A stretch of 17,348 nt of DNA, from assembly GCA_023228865.1 (NCBI GenBank), contig JALOAH010000077.1, positions 1-17,348 on the forward strand. The letters run 5' to 3'. Position numbers and translations under genes: made by a program. Below, piece by piece: positions 1-7,291 of this stretch (its first letter is position 1; every line of letters begins with the position of its first letter). The stretch comes from Porticoccaceae bacterium (lineage in GTDB: Bacteria; Pseudomonadota; Gammaproteobacteria; Pseudomonadales; Porticoccaceae). The notes beneath the pieces were generated by a model. It saw nothing but the letters and a program-made list of their open reading frames with translations, did no database searches and had not been told where the DNA came from.

Positions 1-250
1 GGTGCCGGAAACCCAGGTCAATGCCATTGAACGCTGTTCCGGCCACGATGGCACCTATGCGGTGCGCATCGAATCCCGGGAGGCTTCCGTCAAGATCGCG
101 CGCCCGGTTGCCCGCAAAGTGGATGAACAAAAACCCCGGCATTTCGTCAGCGACTGTCCCATGGCTGCCCAACAGATAGCCGATGTCGCCACGGTCAATG
201 TGCTTCCAGAGCACCCCATGAGTCTGTTGCGCAAAGCCTACGCCATTTAG
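1..250 (+). CDS. GlpC-like (Fe-S)-binding CCG-domain protein, C-terminal part (5' end outside window)
   Basis: This is the last 82 or so residues of a gene that begins before the window; the first complete codon is at position 2. The tail resembles the C-terminal cysteine-rich (CCG) domain of GlpC and heterodisulfide-reductase-type proteins. It has a CSGHDGT element in place of the usual CCGxxGT, then about 30 residues later SDCPMAAQQI, matching the family's DCPxCxxQI, and a closing HPMSLLRKAY. Such proteins are cytoplasmic or membrane-associated electron carriers. The CCG cysteine pair is reduced to one Cys here, a variant I recall from the subfamily that sits next to DUF3501. The stop lies 11 nt before the DUF3501 start, so the two genes are very likely one operon. 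The exact redox partner cannot be told from this fragment. Confidence 0.75.
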   Translation, partial: VPETQVNAIERCSGHDGTYAVRIESREASVKIARPVARKVDEQKPRHFVSDCPMAAQQIADVATVNVLPEHPMSLLRKAYAI

Positions 251-253
251 GAG
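249..253 (+). promoter_or_regulatory. Shine-Dalgarno deciding the DUF3501 start
   Basis: AGGAG overlaps the stop codon of the upstream Fe-S gene and lies 8 nt before GTG 262. It implies translational coupling and rules out the GTG at 253. Confidence 0.7.
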
Positions 254-261
254 TGAGTTCC

Positions 262-843
262 GTGAAGTTAATTCGCAGCGACCTGATGTCCCTGGAAAAT
301 TACGCCGGCCAACGCAATGAATTTCGCGCCAGGGTCATGGCCCATAAAAAAAACCGGCACATTCAACTGGGCGAAAATGCCCGTTTGCTTTTTGAGGATC
401 GCCTTACGGTTCAATATCAGATTCAGGAAATGCTTCGCATTGAACGCATTTTTGAGGCGGAGGCTATTGCCGAAGAACTGGCGGCTTACAATCCCCTGAT
501 ACCGGATGGGGATAACTGGAAAGCCACCTTGATGCTGGAGTATCCGGATGTCAACGAACGCCGGGTCAAACTCGCCGGGCTGCTGGGTATTGAAAACCGC
601 GTCTGGGCGCAGGTTGAGGGTTTTGACAGAATTTATGCCATTGCCGATGAGGATCTGGACAGAGCCACCGATGAGAAAACCTCTAGCGTTCATTTTCTAC
701 GCTTTCAGTTCGACTCGAATAGGGTGGCGGCCGCTAAAGCAGGCGCCAGATTGGCCTTGGGTATAGACCACCCTAATTACAGGGTCAGTCTTGATCCACT
801 ACCGGAAAAGTATCGTCAAGCGCTGGTGGCGGATTTCGACTGA
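262..843 (+). CDS. DUF3501 family protein
   Basis: The 193-residue product opens MKLIRSDLMSLENY and carries the DUF3501 signatures MAHKKNR, FEDRLTVQYQIQEMLRIERIF, YNPLIPDG.NWKATLMLEYPD and EKTSSVHFLRF. Length and colinearity match the family, whose function is unknown; members usually follow an Fe-S (GlpC-like) gene, sometimes with rubrerythrin, which suggests an oxidative-stress or electron-transfer role (inference). GTG at 262 is chosen over the upstream in-frame GTG at 253: AGGAG at 249-253 sits 8 nt ahead of 262 but overlaps 253, and family members start at the MKL position. No signal peptide or membrane segment is visible, so the product should be cytoplasmic. The gene is followed by a repeat-bearing junction with convergent ygiQ. 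Confidence 0.9.
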   Translation: MKLIRSDLMSLENYAGQRNEFRARVMAHKKNRHIQLGENARLLFEDRLTVQYQIQEMLRIERIFEAEAIAEELAAYNPLIPDGDNWKATLMLEYPDVNERRVKLAGLLGIENRVWAQVEGFDRIYAIADEDLDRATDEKTSSVHFLRFQFDSNRVAAAKAGARLALGIDHPNYRVSLDPLPEKYRQALVADFD

Positions 844-885
844 AACCTCCGTTGGGCTAGGAGTACTCTGATGAATTCTCGTTTC

Positions 886-953
886 ATCATTCCCCCGTAG
901 GCGGGAATCTATAACTGGTTGATTGCTCTAGACTCCCGCCTCGCGGGAGTGAC
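886..953. repeat. Paired palindromic repeat (REP-like / dRS3-like form)
   Basis: Two short palindromes face each other across a 23-nt spacer. The left one, 889-908, reads ATTCCC-CCGTAGGC-GGGAAT. The right one, 932-950, is ACTCCCGC-CTC-GCGGGAGT with a perfect 8-bp stem. Their flanks (TCATTCCC and GGGAGTGA) also make the whole unit a larger imperfect inverted repeat. The left half fits the ATTCCC-N8-GGGAAT form of Neisseria dRS3, and similar paired elements are common between genes in many proteobacteria. It lies exactly between two convergent genes (stops at 843 and 970), the usual place for REP-type elements, and could also act as a bidirectional transcription stop. Only one copy is in this window. 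Confidence 0.75.
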
Positions 954-969
954 TTCAATCAGGGTTGCC

Positions 970-3210
970 CTAGATTTTTTTTCGACTGCGCAGCTTGGCG
1001 CCTACAGGCTTGCGGCTTTTTGACCGCAACTTGTCCCCCCGTGGCGGCAGGCCTGTGTGCTGGGTAAGAATGGCTTTGCCTTCTTCCGCCTGCTTCGGCT
1101 TCCAGTTTCGCGGCTGAAAGCGCGGAATCAGCTGATCCTTGCGATTGCCGATGAGGTCACCGCGTCCCATCTGCTGCAGGGCTTCCCGCAGCAGCGGCCA
1201 GTTTTCAGGATCGTGGTAGCGCAAAAAGGCTTTGTGCAGGCGGCGGGCGCGCAGGCCTTTGGCTGTTTCCACAGCATCGCCGTGCTTTCTCGAAATGCGG
1301 CGCAGTGGATTTTTACCGCTGTGGTACATGGTGGTGGCCATGGCCATGGGAGAGGGGTAAAAAGTTTGCACCTGATCGGCGCGAAAACCGTTGCGTTTCA
1401 GCCACAGCGCCAGATTCATCATGTCTTCGGCGCTGGTGCCCGGGTGGGCGGCGATAAAATAGGGGATTAGATACTGCTCCTTGCCCGCCTCCCTGGAAAA
1501 CTTTTCAAACATCTCCTTGAAGCGGTCATAGCTGCCCATGCCCGGTTTCATCATTTTTGACAGCGGGCTGTCTTCCGTGTGCTCCGGGGCTATTTTCAGG
1601 TAGCCGCCCACATGGTGGGTGACCAGTTCGCGAACATATTCCGGGGTTTCCACGGCGAGATCGTAGCGCAGCCCGGAGGCGATCAGCACTTTTTTGATGC
1701 CGGGAAGCTGACGCACCCGCCGGTAGAGATGAATCAGTGGGGTTTGGTCGGTATTGAGGTTTTTGCAGATACCGGGATAGATACAGGACAGGCGCTTGCA
1801 GCTCTCCTCGATGGCTTTGCTTTTGCAGTTCAGTCGCCACATATTGGCGGTGGGGCCGCCGAGATCGGAAATGACCCCGGTAAAGCCGGCGGTTTTGTCC
1901 CGTATAGCTTCCACTTCCCGGGCGATCGAGTCCTCGGAGCGGCTTTGAATAATGCGGCCTTCGTGTTCGGTAATGGAGCAAAAGGTACAGCCGCCAAAAC
2001 AGCCGCGCATGATGTTGACGGAGAAACGAATCATCTCCCAGGCAGCAATTTTGGCATTGCCGTAGCTGGGGTGGGGCGCGCGGGCGTAGGGTTGGTCGAA
2101 AACCCAGTCCATTTCTTCAGTACTCAGGGGAATGGGCGGTGGGTTCAGCCACACATCCCGGTTGCCGTGGCGCTGCACCAGAGGCTTGGCGTTGCCGGGA
2201 TTGGTTTCCAGATGGAGAATGCGGGAGGTGTGGGCGTAGAGCACCGGGTCGTCTTTGACTTGCTCAAATGAAGGCAGGCGAATAAAGCTGGTTGCAGAAT
2301 GCTCGCGCTTGGCGGCGTTGCGCTGACCGCGATGATCCTTCATGTCAATAATACTGACGGCGCGCTCTTCGACACCGCTGGCGGAAGCGGAGCTGGCGCA
2401 GGGCGGTTTGTCGCCGTTACTTTCGCGAAGATCGCCGGTTTCCTGGTAGGGGTTGGCGATGGGCTCAACGATGCCGGGTTTGTCGACATCGGTGGAATCA
2501 ATTTCCAGCCAGCCGCTGGGCAGGGTTTTGCGAATAAATGCGGTGCCGCGAATATCCTCGATATCGGCGATAGCCTCCCCCTGAGCGAGGCGATGGCTGA
2601 GTTCGATCAGGGCGCGTTCGGCATTGCCGTAGAGGAGGATGTCGGCTTTTGAATCCAGGAGCACGGAGCGGCGAACCTGATTGCTCCAGTAATCGTAATG
2701 GGCGATGCGGCGCAGGCTGGCTTCGATGCTGCCGATAACCACGGGCACACCTTTAAAGGCTTCCCGGCAGCGCTGGGAGTAGACAGTCACCGCGCGATCG
2801 GGGCGCTTGCCACCAATATTGCCGGGGGTGTAGGCGTCATCCTTGCGAATTTTATGATCCGCCGTGTAGCGATTGATCATCGAATCCATATTGCCGGCGG
2901 TGACGCCAAAGTAGAGATTGGGCTTGCCGAGACGCTGAAAATCGTTTTTGTTGGTCCAGTCCGGCTGGGCGATAATGCCAACCCTGAAGCCCTGGGCTTC
3001 CAGCACTCGGCCGATTACCGCCATGCCAAAGCTGGGGTGATCCACATAGGCGTCGCCGGTGACCAGAATAATGTCGCAACTGTCCCAGCCAAGCCTGTCC
3101 ATTTCTTCTCTGGACATGGGCAGAAAGGGGGCGCGCTCAAAACACTCCGCCCAGTATTTGCGGTAGTCGAAGAGTTTGGTGATCGGGGGTGGAGTAAGCT
3201 GCTGAGACAT
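970..3210 (-). CDS. ygiQ: YgiQ family radical SAM protein
   Basis: A 746-residue protein matching E. coli YgiQ closely from its start: [34 protein letters not shown], then [30 protein letters not shown]. The radical SAM cluster motif CxxxCxxC is seen as [17 protein letters not shown] at about residues 404-411 and should bind a 4Fe-4S cluster with SAM. Downstream are the family's KIAPEHTED and [12 protein letters not shown] segments, then a basic C-terminal tail rich in K/R/S. The substrate of YgiQ is not established to my knowledge. An in-frame GTG at 3237 would add nine residues, but a TATAAT box at 3240-3245 lies immediately upstream of it, so the transcript should begin near 3233 and ATG 3210 is preferred. 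The gene follows hemH on the same strand after about 100 nt. Several long antisense open frames inside it are shadows. Confidence 0.95.
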   Translation of the reverse strand: MSQQLTPPPITKLFDYRKYWAECFERAPFLPMSREEMDRLGWDSCDIILVTGDAYVDHPSFGMAVIGRVLEAQGFRVGIIAQPDWTNKNDFQRLGKPNLYFGVTAGNMDSMINRYTADHKIRKDDAYTPGNIGGKRPDRAVTVYSQRCREAFKGVPVVIGSIEASLRRIAHYDYWSNQVRRSVLLDSKADILLYGNAERALIELSHRLAQGEAIADIEDIRGTAFIRKTLPSGWLEIDSTDVDKPGIVEPIANPYQETGDLRESNGDKPPCASSASASGVEERAVSIIDMKDHRGQRNAAKREHSATSFIRLPSFEQVKDDPVLYAHTSRILHLETNPGNAKPLVQRHGNRDVWLNPPPIPLSTEEMDWVFDQPYARAPHPSYGNAKIAAWEMIRFSVNIMRGCFGGCTFCSITEHEGRIIQSRSEDSIAREVEAIRDKTAGFTGVISDLGGPTANMWRLNCKSKAIEESCKRLSCIYPGICKNLNTDQTPLIHLYRRVRQLPGIKKVLIASGLRYDLAVETPEYVRELVTHHVGGYLKIAPEHTEDSPLSKMMKPGMGSYDRFKEMFEKFSREAGKEQYLIPYFIAAHPGTSAEDMMNLALWLKRNGFRADQVQTFYPSPMAMATTMYHSGKNPLRRISRKHGDAVETAKGLRARRLHKAFLRYHDPENWPLLREALQQMGRGDLIGNRKDQLIPRFQPRNWKPKQAEEGKAILTQHTGLPPRGDKLRSKSRKPVGAKLRSRKKI

Positions 3211-3239
3211 GACGGAATAGAAATGAGAACTGGTCACGG

Positions 3240-3245
3240 ATTATA
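3240..3245 (-). promoter_or_regulatory. Candidate -10 box for ygiQ
   Basis: The minus strand reads TATAAT here, a perfect -10 hexamer. Transcription would begin around 3233, upstream of ATG 3210 but downstream of GTG 3237. No good -35 element is seen at 16-18 nt spacing, so this is suggestive only; the gene may also be read through from hemH. Confidence 0.4.
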
Positions 3246-3314
3246 CACTAAGTCCTTCAGTTTCACGCTGTCCGCTGTCGTCCCAGCCCCCTGGCGGAAG
3301 CTAAAGTGGGAAAT

Positions 3315-4385
3315 TCAGGACGCGCTGCCAAAGGCCTTTGCCCGCTGTGCCCGCAGATTGATGCTTTCAGGGGATAGCTGCCAACCCTGGCTGTGGTCTC
3401 TTACCAGGGCTGTGAGGGCATTGATATGGGCGTCATTGCTATTGAGCGCGGCAATGTAATGGAAGTGCTCGCCTCCGGCAGCAAGAAAATAGCCTTTGTT
3501 TTCAACGGCGATTTCCTCCAGGGTTTCAAGGCAGTCGGCAGAAAAACCGGGACAGAAAACATCAACGGATTTGATTCCGGCAGTGGGCAGGCTTTGCAGG
3601 GTTTTGTCGGTGTAGGGCTGCAGCCATTCCGCCTTGCCAAAGCGGGACTGAAAGGTGGTGATGTAGTCGGATGGATTCAGACCCAAATTTTCGGCAATCA
3701 GGCGCGAGGTTTTCTGACATTCGCAAAAGTAGGGATCGCCCTTGTCGAGATAAAAACGGGGAACCCCGTGGTAGGACAGCACCAGTTTCTCGGCCTTGCC
3801 GTGGCTGTTCCAGTGCGCCCTGATGGCATCGCAGCAGGCCTGAATGTAGGGGTCGAAGTCGTGGTAGTGGCTGATAAAACGCAGCTCCGGCAGCCAGCGG
3901 CGACGCTTAAAATCCTTGGCGATAGCGTCAAAGGTGGAGGCGGTGGTGGCGCCGCAATACTGGGGATAGAGGGGCAGCACCAGTATTTTTCTGGCGCCCT
4001 GTTCGCAGAGTGCATCGATAGCTGAGGCAATGGAGGGATTGCCGTAACGCATACCGGTTTCAACAATAAAGTCATCCCCCAGGCGCCGCTGCAACTGATC
4101 CCGCTGCGCCAGGCTGTGGGTCAACAGGGGAGAGCCTTGATCCGTCCACACCTGAGCATAATTTTTGGCCGATTTCGCCGGGCGAATCCGCAAAATAATA
4201 CCGTGGAGAATCAGCCACCACAGGGGGCGGGGAATCTCGACGACACGGGGATCCCAGAGAAATTCCCCCAGGTATTTGCGCAGCGCTTTTGCAGTGGGTG
4301 CATCCGGTGTGCCCAGATTGACCAGCAACAAGCCAATTTTGTCGCCCTGCTGATGGCTGAAAGACGTTAAGCCCTTGAATCCCAT
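3315..4385 (-). CDS. hemH: Ferrochelatase
   Basis: The protein (356 residues) inserts Fe2+ into protoporphyrin IX, the last step of protoheme synthesis. Diagnostic segments in order are GLLLVNLGTPDAP (about 18-30), KNYAQVWTDQGSPL (74-87), GMRYGNPSI (111-119), VLPLYPQYCGATTAS, LSYHGVPRFYLDKGDPYFCECQKT (from 203) and FCPGFSADCLETLEEI (277-292). His206 in SYHG and Glu287 in CLETL match the conserved catalytic and metal-handling residues. Length is normal for proteobacterial HemH, with a somewhat longer C-terminus. The ATG at 4385 is preceded by GAGCGG, a modest ribosome site. A heme-binding beta-barrel gene lies divergently upstream and ygiQ follows downstream. Confidence 0.96.
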   Translation of the reverse strand: MGFKGLTSFSHQQGDKIGLLLVNLGTPDAPTAKALRKYLGEFLWDPRVVEIPRPLWWLILHGIILRIRPAKSAKNYAQVWTDQGSPLLTHSLAQRDQLQRRLGDDFIVETGMRYGNPSIASAIDALCEQGARKILVLPLYPQYCGATTASTFDAIAKDFKRRRWLPELRFISHYHDFDPYIQACCDAIRAHWNSHGKAEKLVLSYHGVPRFYLDKGDPYFCECQKTSRLIAENLGLNPSDYITTFQSRFGKAEWLQPYTDKTLQSLPTAGIKSVDVFCPGFSADCLETLEEIAVENKGYFLAAGGEHFHYIAALNSNDAHINALTALVRDHSQGWQLSPESINLRAQRAKAFGSAS

Positions 4386-4520
4386 ATCCGCTCGCCAGTA
4401 TTGATGAGAGGAGCATTTTAGCGCCGAACTTCCGGCTTTTGTGGGATTGTTGCTGTTGCGGCGATATTTTTGCCAACAAAGCCGCCGCCAGCCCTGCCGT
4501 TTTTACTGGTCTGGGTGGCC

Positions 4521-4549
4521 TTGCGTGGCTGATTTGTAGTGGTAATAAT
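4521..4549 (+). promoter_or_regulatory. Candidate sigma-70 promoter for the nitrobindin-like gene
   Basis: TTGCGT at 4521-4526 is followed after exactly 17 nt by AATAAT at 4544-4549. Transcription would start near 4556, which excludes the upstream GTG 4539 and ATG 4548 as translation starts and leaves ATG 4566 or 4584. It lies in the 150-nt divergent gap with hemH. Confidence 0.4.
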
Positions 4550-4583
4550 GGCGTTTCGCCTTGCCATGAAATTTCAGCCGCCC

Positions 4584-5159
4584 ATGAAAACCACGACCGC
4601 AGATTTTACCCAGTACGGCCCCTTGGCGGTATTGATTGGCAGCTGGAAGGGCGATCGGCATAGAGGTCTGGCCTCAGCCGTTGTCGATATTGAGCGCCCC
4701 TATTGCGAAACCCTGGTTTTTGAGGCCGTGGGCGCCATGAATACTGCCGGCAGTGAGCCGGTTTACGCTCTCAAGTATCAGCAGGCGGTATCCCGCAAGG
4801 ATAACCCCAAGGCGTTCCACAAGCAGATGGGCTACTGGTTGTGGTCGCCGTCAAAAAACACTGTGATGCAATCCTTCGCCATTGCCAGCGGTGTCTCTAT
4901 TCTCGCCGGCGGCCTGTTCGATGGCGACATACGCCAGGGCAAACCCCTGACGCTGGCGGTGTCGGCAACCCTGGGGGATCCCGACTGGGGCATTATTCAG
5001 TCCCGCTTTATGACCGAGCACGCCTGTACTCTGGCCTTCAGCCATTCACTGAGGGTTGAGGCGAATAAATTGACATATCAGGAGAGTACGCTGCTGGATA
5101 TGGGCGGTAAAATTTTTGATCACGCCGACGGCAATACGCTCATGCGGCAACCCCTGTAG
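4584..5159 (+). CDS. Nitrobindin-like heme-binding beta-barrel (FABP/THAP4-like, DUF1794-type) protein
   Basis: The 191-residue product begins MKTTTADFTQYGPLAVLIGSWKGD, where the GSWKG element matches the conserved G.W.G of the nitrobindin / THAP4-like beta-barrel family. It continues with RPYCETLVFEAVG, HKQMGYWLWSP and GVSILAGG, which align with the family's PYEET.TFE, GYWLWDP and GVAVLAGG segments. Near the C-terminus is GGKIFDHADGNTLMRQ, resembling FxHTDxNTLxR; the His there is a candidate heme ligand, not proven. Family members bind heme b and are linked to NO/peroxynitrite chemistry. Start choice is uncertain: ATG 4566 (six residues longer) is equally open, neither has a strong ribosome site, and the promoter at 4521-4549 excludes earlier starts. 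The stop is only 17 nt from that of the convergent gene. Placement beside hemH fits a heme role (inference). Confidence 0.8.
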   Translation: MKTTTADFTQYGPLAVLIGSWKGDRHRGLASAVVDIERPYCETLVFEAVGAMNTAGSEPVYALKYQQAVSRKDNPKAFHKQMGYWLWSPSKNTVMQSFAIASGVSILAGGLFDGDIRQGKPLTLAVSATLGDPDWGIIQSRFMTEHACTLAFSHSLRVEANKLTYQESTLLDMGGKIFDHADGNTLMRQPL

Positions 5160-5176
5160 TTTCAACCCTGGTTAGT

Positions 5177-5500
5177 CTAGTCTTCAACCCATATCTTGCG
5201 CAGGGGTTCGCCAAAGTCGTCGTAGAGGGTTTTCAGGCGCGGCTTTTTGGCTTTGGGGGTTGGCGCTTTGGTCGCTGCTGGCTTGCGGCGGGCATCGACG
5301 CTTGCCACCAGTTCGGTGACATAGGTGCGAGATTCCTTGGGGGCGTCAAAAAATACCTTGCGCAATGGCAGGTTGTCATCGCGACCACTGATGCCCCGCT
5401 CTATTTGAGCCACCTTGCCGCCATTTTCCAGATAAGCGCGTATTTCGGCGCGAAGTTGCGCGCGTATCTCGGCTTTTGTTGGCGGTTTTTTAAATGGCAT
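5177..5500 (-). CDS. Small basic hypothetical protein with a YLENGGKV box
   Basis: I do not recognise a named family. From ATG 5500 the product has 107 residues. The N-terminal third is an amphipathic, probably helical stretch (KAEIRAQLRAEIRAYLENGGKVAQIERGISGRDD). Next comes an ESRTYVTELVASVDARR segment, then a low-complexity K/P/A/T linker (KPAATKAPTPKAKKPRLK) like histone-H1-type tails, and finally LYDDFGEPLRKIWVED. The FLxxGGKVxxI pattern recalls the helix of the Pseudomonas RNA-polymerase-binding regulator SutA, but the rest does not match, so any link to transcription is speculation. TTG 5557 and ATG 5551 are open in frame; I prefer 5500 because the extra residues look non-native. No strong ribosome site supports any of them. 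It converges with the nitrobindin-like gene and has no membrane segment. Confidence 0.65.
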   Translation of the reverse strand: MPFKKPPTKAEIRAQLRAEIRAYLENGGKVAQIERGISGRDDNLPLRKVFFDAPKESRTYVTELVASVDARRKPAATKAPTPKAKKPRLKTLYDDFGEPLRKIWVED

Positions 5501-5603
5501 GGTCTTGTCTATGGGAGCTCTGGCACCGCTTGTGCTGGGCACCAGCGGCATAAGCAAATGTTAGTCAATTATGGGCAAATTGGTGAGGCGCGTCTATGAC
5601 AGG

Positions 5604-6425
5604 TTATTGCCAATGGCGCCATACGGGGGTTATATCCGGCGGTGGCGTTGAATAGCTGCCAAGGTCGAGCCAGGTTTGCGCTGGGCTGTGAAAGTCGGAT
5701 CCCCAGGACGCCAGAAGGGAAAACTGGCGGCACAATTTGCTGAAGTCTGAAGTCTGGCTGGGGATCTGCCTGCCGGAGACCACTTCCATTGCCCGGCCCC
5801 CCCAGCTAGTAAAGTCGTCGAGAAAACTTACCAGCTTGCTTCTGGTCATGCTGTATTTGCCGGGGTGGGCGAGCACGGCAATACCGCCGGCATCAATAAT
5901 CCAGCTGATGGCCTGCTCCGGGCTTGGCCAGCATACTTTGATGTCGCAGGTTTTGCCGCTGCCGAGAAACTTTTTAAAGGCTTCACTTTCACTGCCGACA
6001 AACCCACTGTTGACCATGTGGCGGGCAAAATGCGGCCTGCCGATAGCGCCGCCATCGGACAATGCCAGAGCTCCTGCCAAAGGGTTGTCAACGCCGTATT
6101 TTTCCAGTTTTTCGGCAATCATTTCCGCCCGCAGCGCCCGCGCCCTGGATTGTGTCGCTGTGGCCTCGGCCATGGCGGCGCTATCGGGGTCAATGTTGAG
6201 GCCGACAATATGGATGCCCCGTTTTTGCCATAGGCAGGAGAGTTCGATACCGGGGATAAGTCGCAACCCTTGGGGAAGATCGGGCAACTGGCGGTAAGCG
6301 CTGACACTGTCGTGGTCGGTGATGGACAGCAGTTCAACGCCACGGTCGCCCGCCCGTTGAACCAGTTGTTGCGGTGACAGGGCGCCGTCCGACGCGGTGG
6401 TATGGCAGTGGAAATCTATTTTCAT
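5604..6425 (-). CDS. rnm: PHP-domain phosphoesterase, RNase AM (YciV-like) 5'-3' exoribonuclease
   Basis: The 273-residue enzyme is a full-length PHP-fold metallophosphoesterase. All metal-binding motifs are visible: DFHCHTTASDG (Asp4, His6, His8), ITDHD (Asp37-Asp39), PGIELS (Glu61), GRPHFARH (His132), VLAHPGKY (His187) and WGSDFH (Asp244, His246). This set and the length match E. coli YciV/RNase AM, which matures the 5' ends of 23S, 16S and 5S rRNA and also removes 5' nucleotides from other RNA or DNA oligonucleotides and pAp-type substrates. The start is ATG 6425, directly ahead of MKIDFHCHT. It is divergent from sprT with 69 nt between starts, and is followed after about 100 nt by the small hypothetical gene on the same strand. 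Confidence 0.9.
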   Translation of the reverse strand: MKIDFHCHTTASDGALSPQQLVQRAGDRGVELLSITDHDSVSAYRQLPDLPQGLRLIPGIELSCLWQKRGIHIVGLNIDPDSAAMAEATATQSRARALRAEMIAEKLEKYGVDNPLAGALALSDGGAIGRPHFARHMVNSGFVGSESEAFKKFLGSGKTCDIKVCWPSPEQAISWIIDAGGIAVLAHPGKYSMTRSKLVSFLDDFTSWGGRAMEVVSGRQIPSQTSDFSKLCRQFSLLASWGSDFHSPAQTWLDLGSYSTPPPDITPVWRHWQ

Positions 6426-6481
6426 GGCGGCAGTTTACTGCCTCGAGCGGCGAGGGCGAAGCCTTTTCTGGTGCTGGCGGG

Positions 6482-6487
6482 TATAAT
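6482..6487 (+). promoter_or_regulatory. Consensus -10 box just upstream of sprT
   Basis: TATAAT ends 7 nt before the sprT ATG at 6495, so transcription would start at or next to the A of the ATG. No good -35 hexamer or TGn extension is seen. If used, it gives a leaderless or nearly leaderless mRNA. Confidence 0.45.
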
Positions 6488-6494
6488 CGCCGCC

Positions 6495-7016
6495 ATGAAT
6501 TATATAACGCCCATAGACAGCAGACAGGAACGGGAAGTGCTAGAACGCACTCTCCATTACATTGGCTGTGGCGAGGATATTTTCGAGCGCAGCTTTGACC
6601 AGGTACCTGTGTTTTTTGATCTTAAAGGGCGGGCATCGGGTATGTACAGGGTGCGGGGGTGTCAGCGTGTCATCCGCTACAACCCGTGGATTTTTGCCAG
6701 TTATTACGATGACTGCCTGGCGTCGACGGTGCCCCATGAGGTAGCCCACTATCTCTCCGATGTCGTCTTTGGGCTGCGCAATATTCGCCCCCACGGCAGG
6801 GAGTGGAAGGCGCTGATGAAAGCTTTTGGCGCCGACGCCAGCGTTACCGCCAGTTACTCCCTGGAGGGTGTGCCGCTGAGGCGCACCGTCAAATTCCGCT
6901 ACTACTGTGCCTGTGACCAGCATTTCCTCGGTACACAACGACACCGGCGCATTGTCTCGGGGCGAACCTCCTATCGCTGCCGCCGCTGTGGCGAAACCCT
7001 CAGGGTAGAAATTTGA
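6495..7016 (+). CDS. sprT: SprT family zinc metalloprotease-like protein
   Basis: The 173-residue product has the SprT-like fold signature: a zincin motif TVPHEVAHYLSD (His81, Glu82, His85), then RPHGREWKALMKAFG, in which His100 is the usual third ligand, and a C-terminal zinc ribbon YYCACDQHF...SYRCRRCGETL (Cys138, Cys140, Cys162, Cys165). Bacterial SprT is poorly characterised; the related eukaryotic SPRTN is a DNA-protein crosslink protease, so a DNA-linked role is inferred only. Open frame continues upstream to 6402, but those residues overlap the divergent rnm start and do not resemble SprT. There is no visible ribosome site before ATG 6495, and a TATAAT sits 7 nt upstream. The last 4 nt overlap the next gene's TTG start. 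Confidence 0.88.
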   Translation: MNYITPIDSRQEREVLERTLHYIGCGEDIFERSFDQVPVFFDLKGRASGMYRVRGCQRVIRYNPWIFASYYDDCLASTVPHEVAHYLSDVVFGLRNIRPHGREWKALMKAFGADASVTASYSLEGVPLRRTVKFRYYCACDQHFLGTQRHRRIVSGRTSYRCRRCGETLRVEI

Positions 7017-7291
7017 GTTGCTGGTGGGTGTATATGATTGAAGCCGCCGATGGCAGTTTGTACACGGGCATAACCACCGACATTGCCCGGCGTTTCAGTG
7101 AACATCTTGGCAGTTTTGTCAGTCCGCCGGGAAAGGGGGCAAAGTTTTTTTATGGCCGTGAACCTGTTGGCGTTGTTTTTCTGGAGAAACAGGTGTCGCG
7201 AAGTGCTGCCTCAAGCCGAGAAGCCGAACTGAAAAAAATGAAGCCCAGCCATAAACACAGGCTCAAACAGGACAGGTTGTTTTTTCTATGA
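7013..7291 (+). CDS. GIY-YIG domain nuclease-like protein
   Basis: A 92-residue single-domain protein of the UPF0213/YhbQ type. WWVYMIEAADGSLYTGITTDIARRFSEH contains the GIY-YIG core (here VYM...YTGIT) with the catalytic-type Arg in DIARRF, followed by GAKFFYGREPVGVVFLE and the family's conserved glutamate in SSREAELKKM. Similar proteins are small predicted endonucleases; E. coli YhbQ has reported DNA-nicking activity, but the physiological role is unclear. The start is a TTG in TTGA, overlapping the sprT stop by 4 nt, with AGGGTAG about 5 nt ahead. The family begins MxxWWVY, so TTG is preferred over the internal GTG at 7028. The stop overlaps the DUF2288 start by 4 nt (ATGA), so translation of the three genes is coupled. 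Confidence 0.87.
   Translation: MSCWWVYMIEAADGSLYTGITTDIARRFSEHLGSFVSPPGKGAKFFYGREPVGVVFLEKQVSRSAASSREAELKKMKPSHKHRLKQDRLFFL

Noticed and set aside
1579..2271. Long open frame on the plus strand inside ygiQ (and similar ones at 2299-2652 and 2698-3459)
   Set aside because: They are antisense to a clearly conserved radical SAM gene; their G/A-rich, low-information proteins match no family and have no ribosome sites.
3393..4025. Plus-strand open frame inside hemH
   Set aside because: Antisense shadow of the conserved ferrochelatase gene.
6402..6494. N-terminal extension of sprT
   Set aside because: It overlaps the rnm start region and the TATAAT box and does not resemble SprT.
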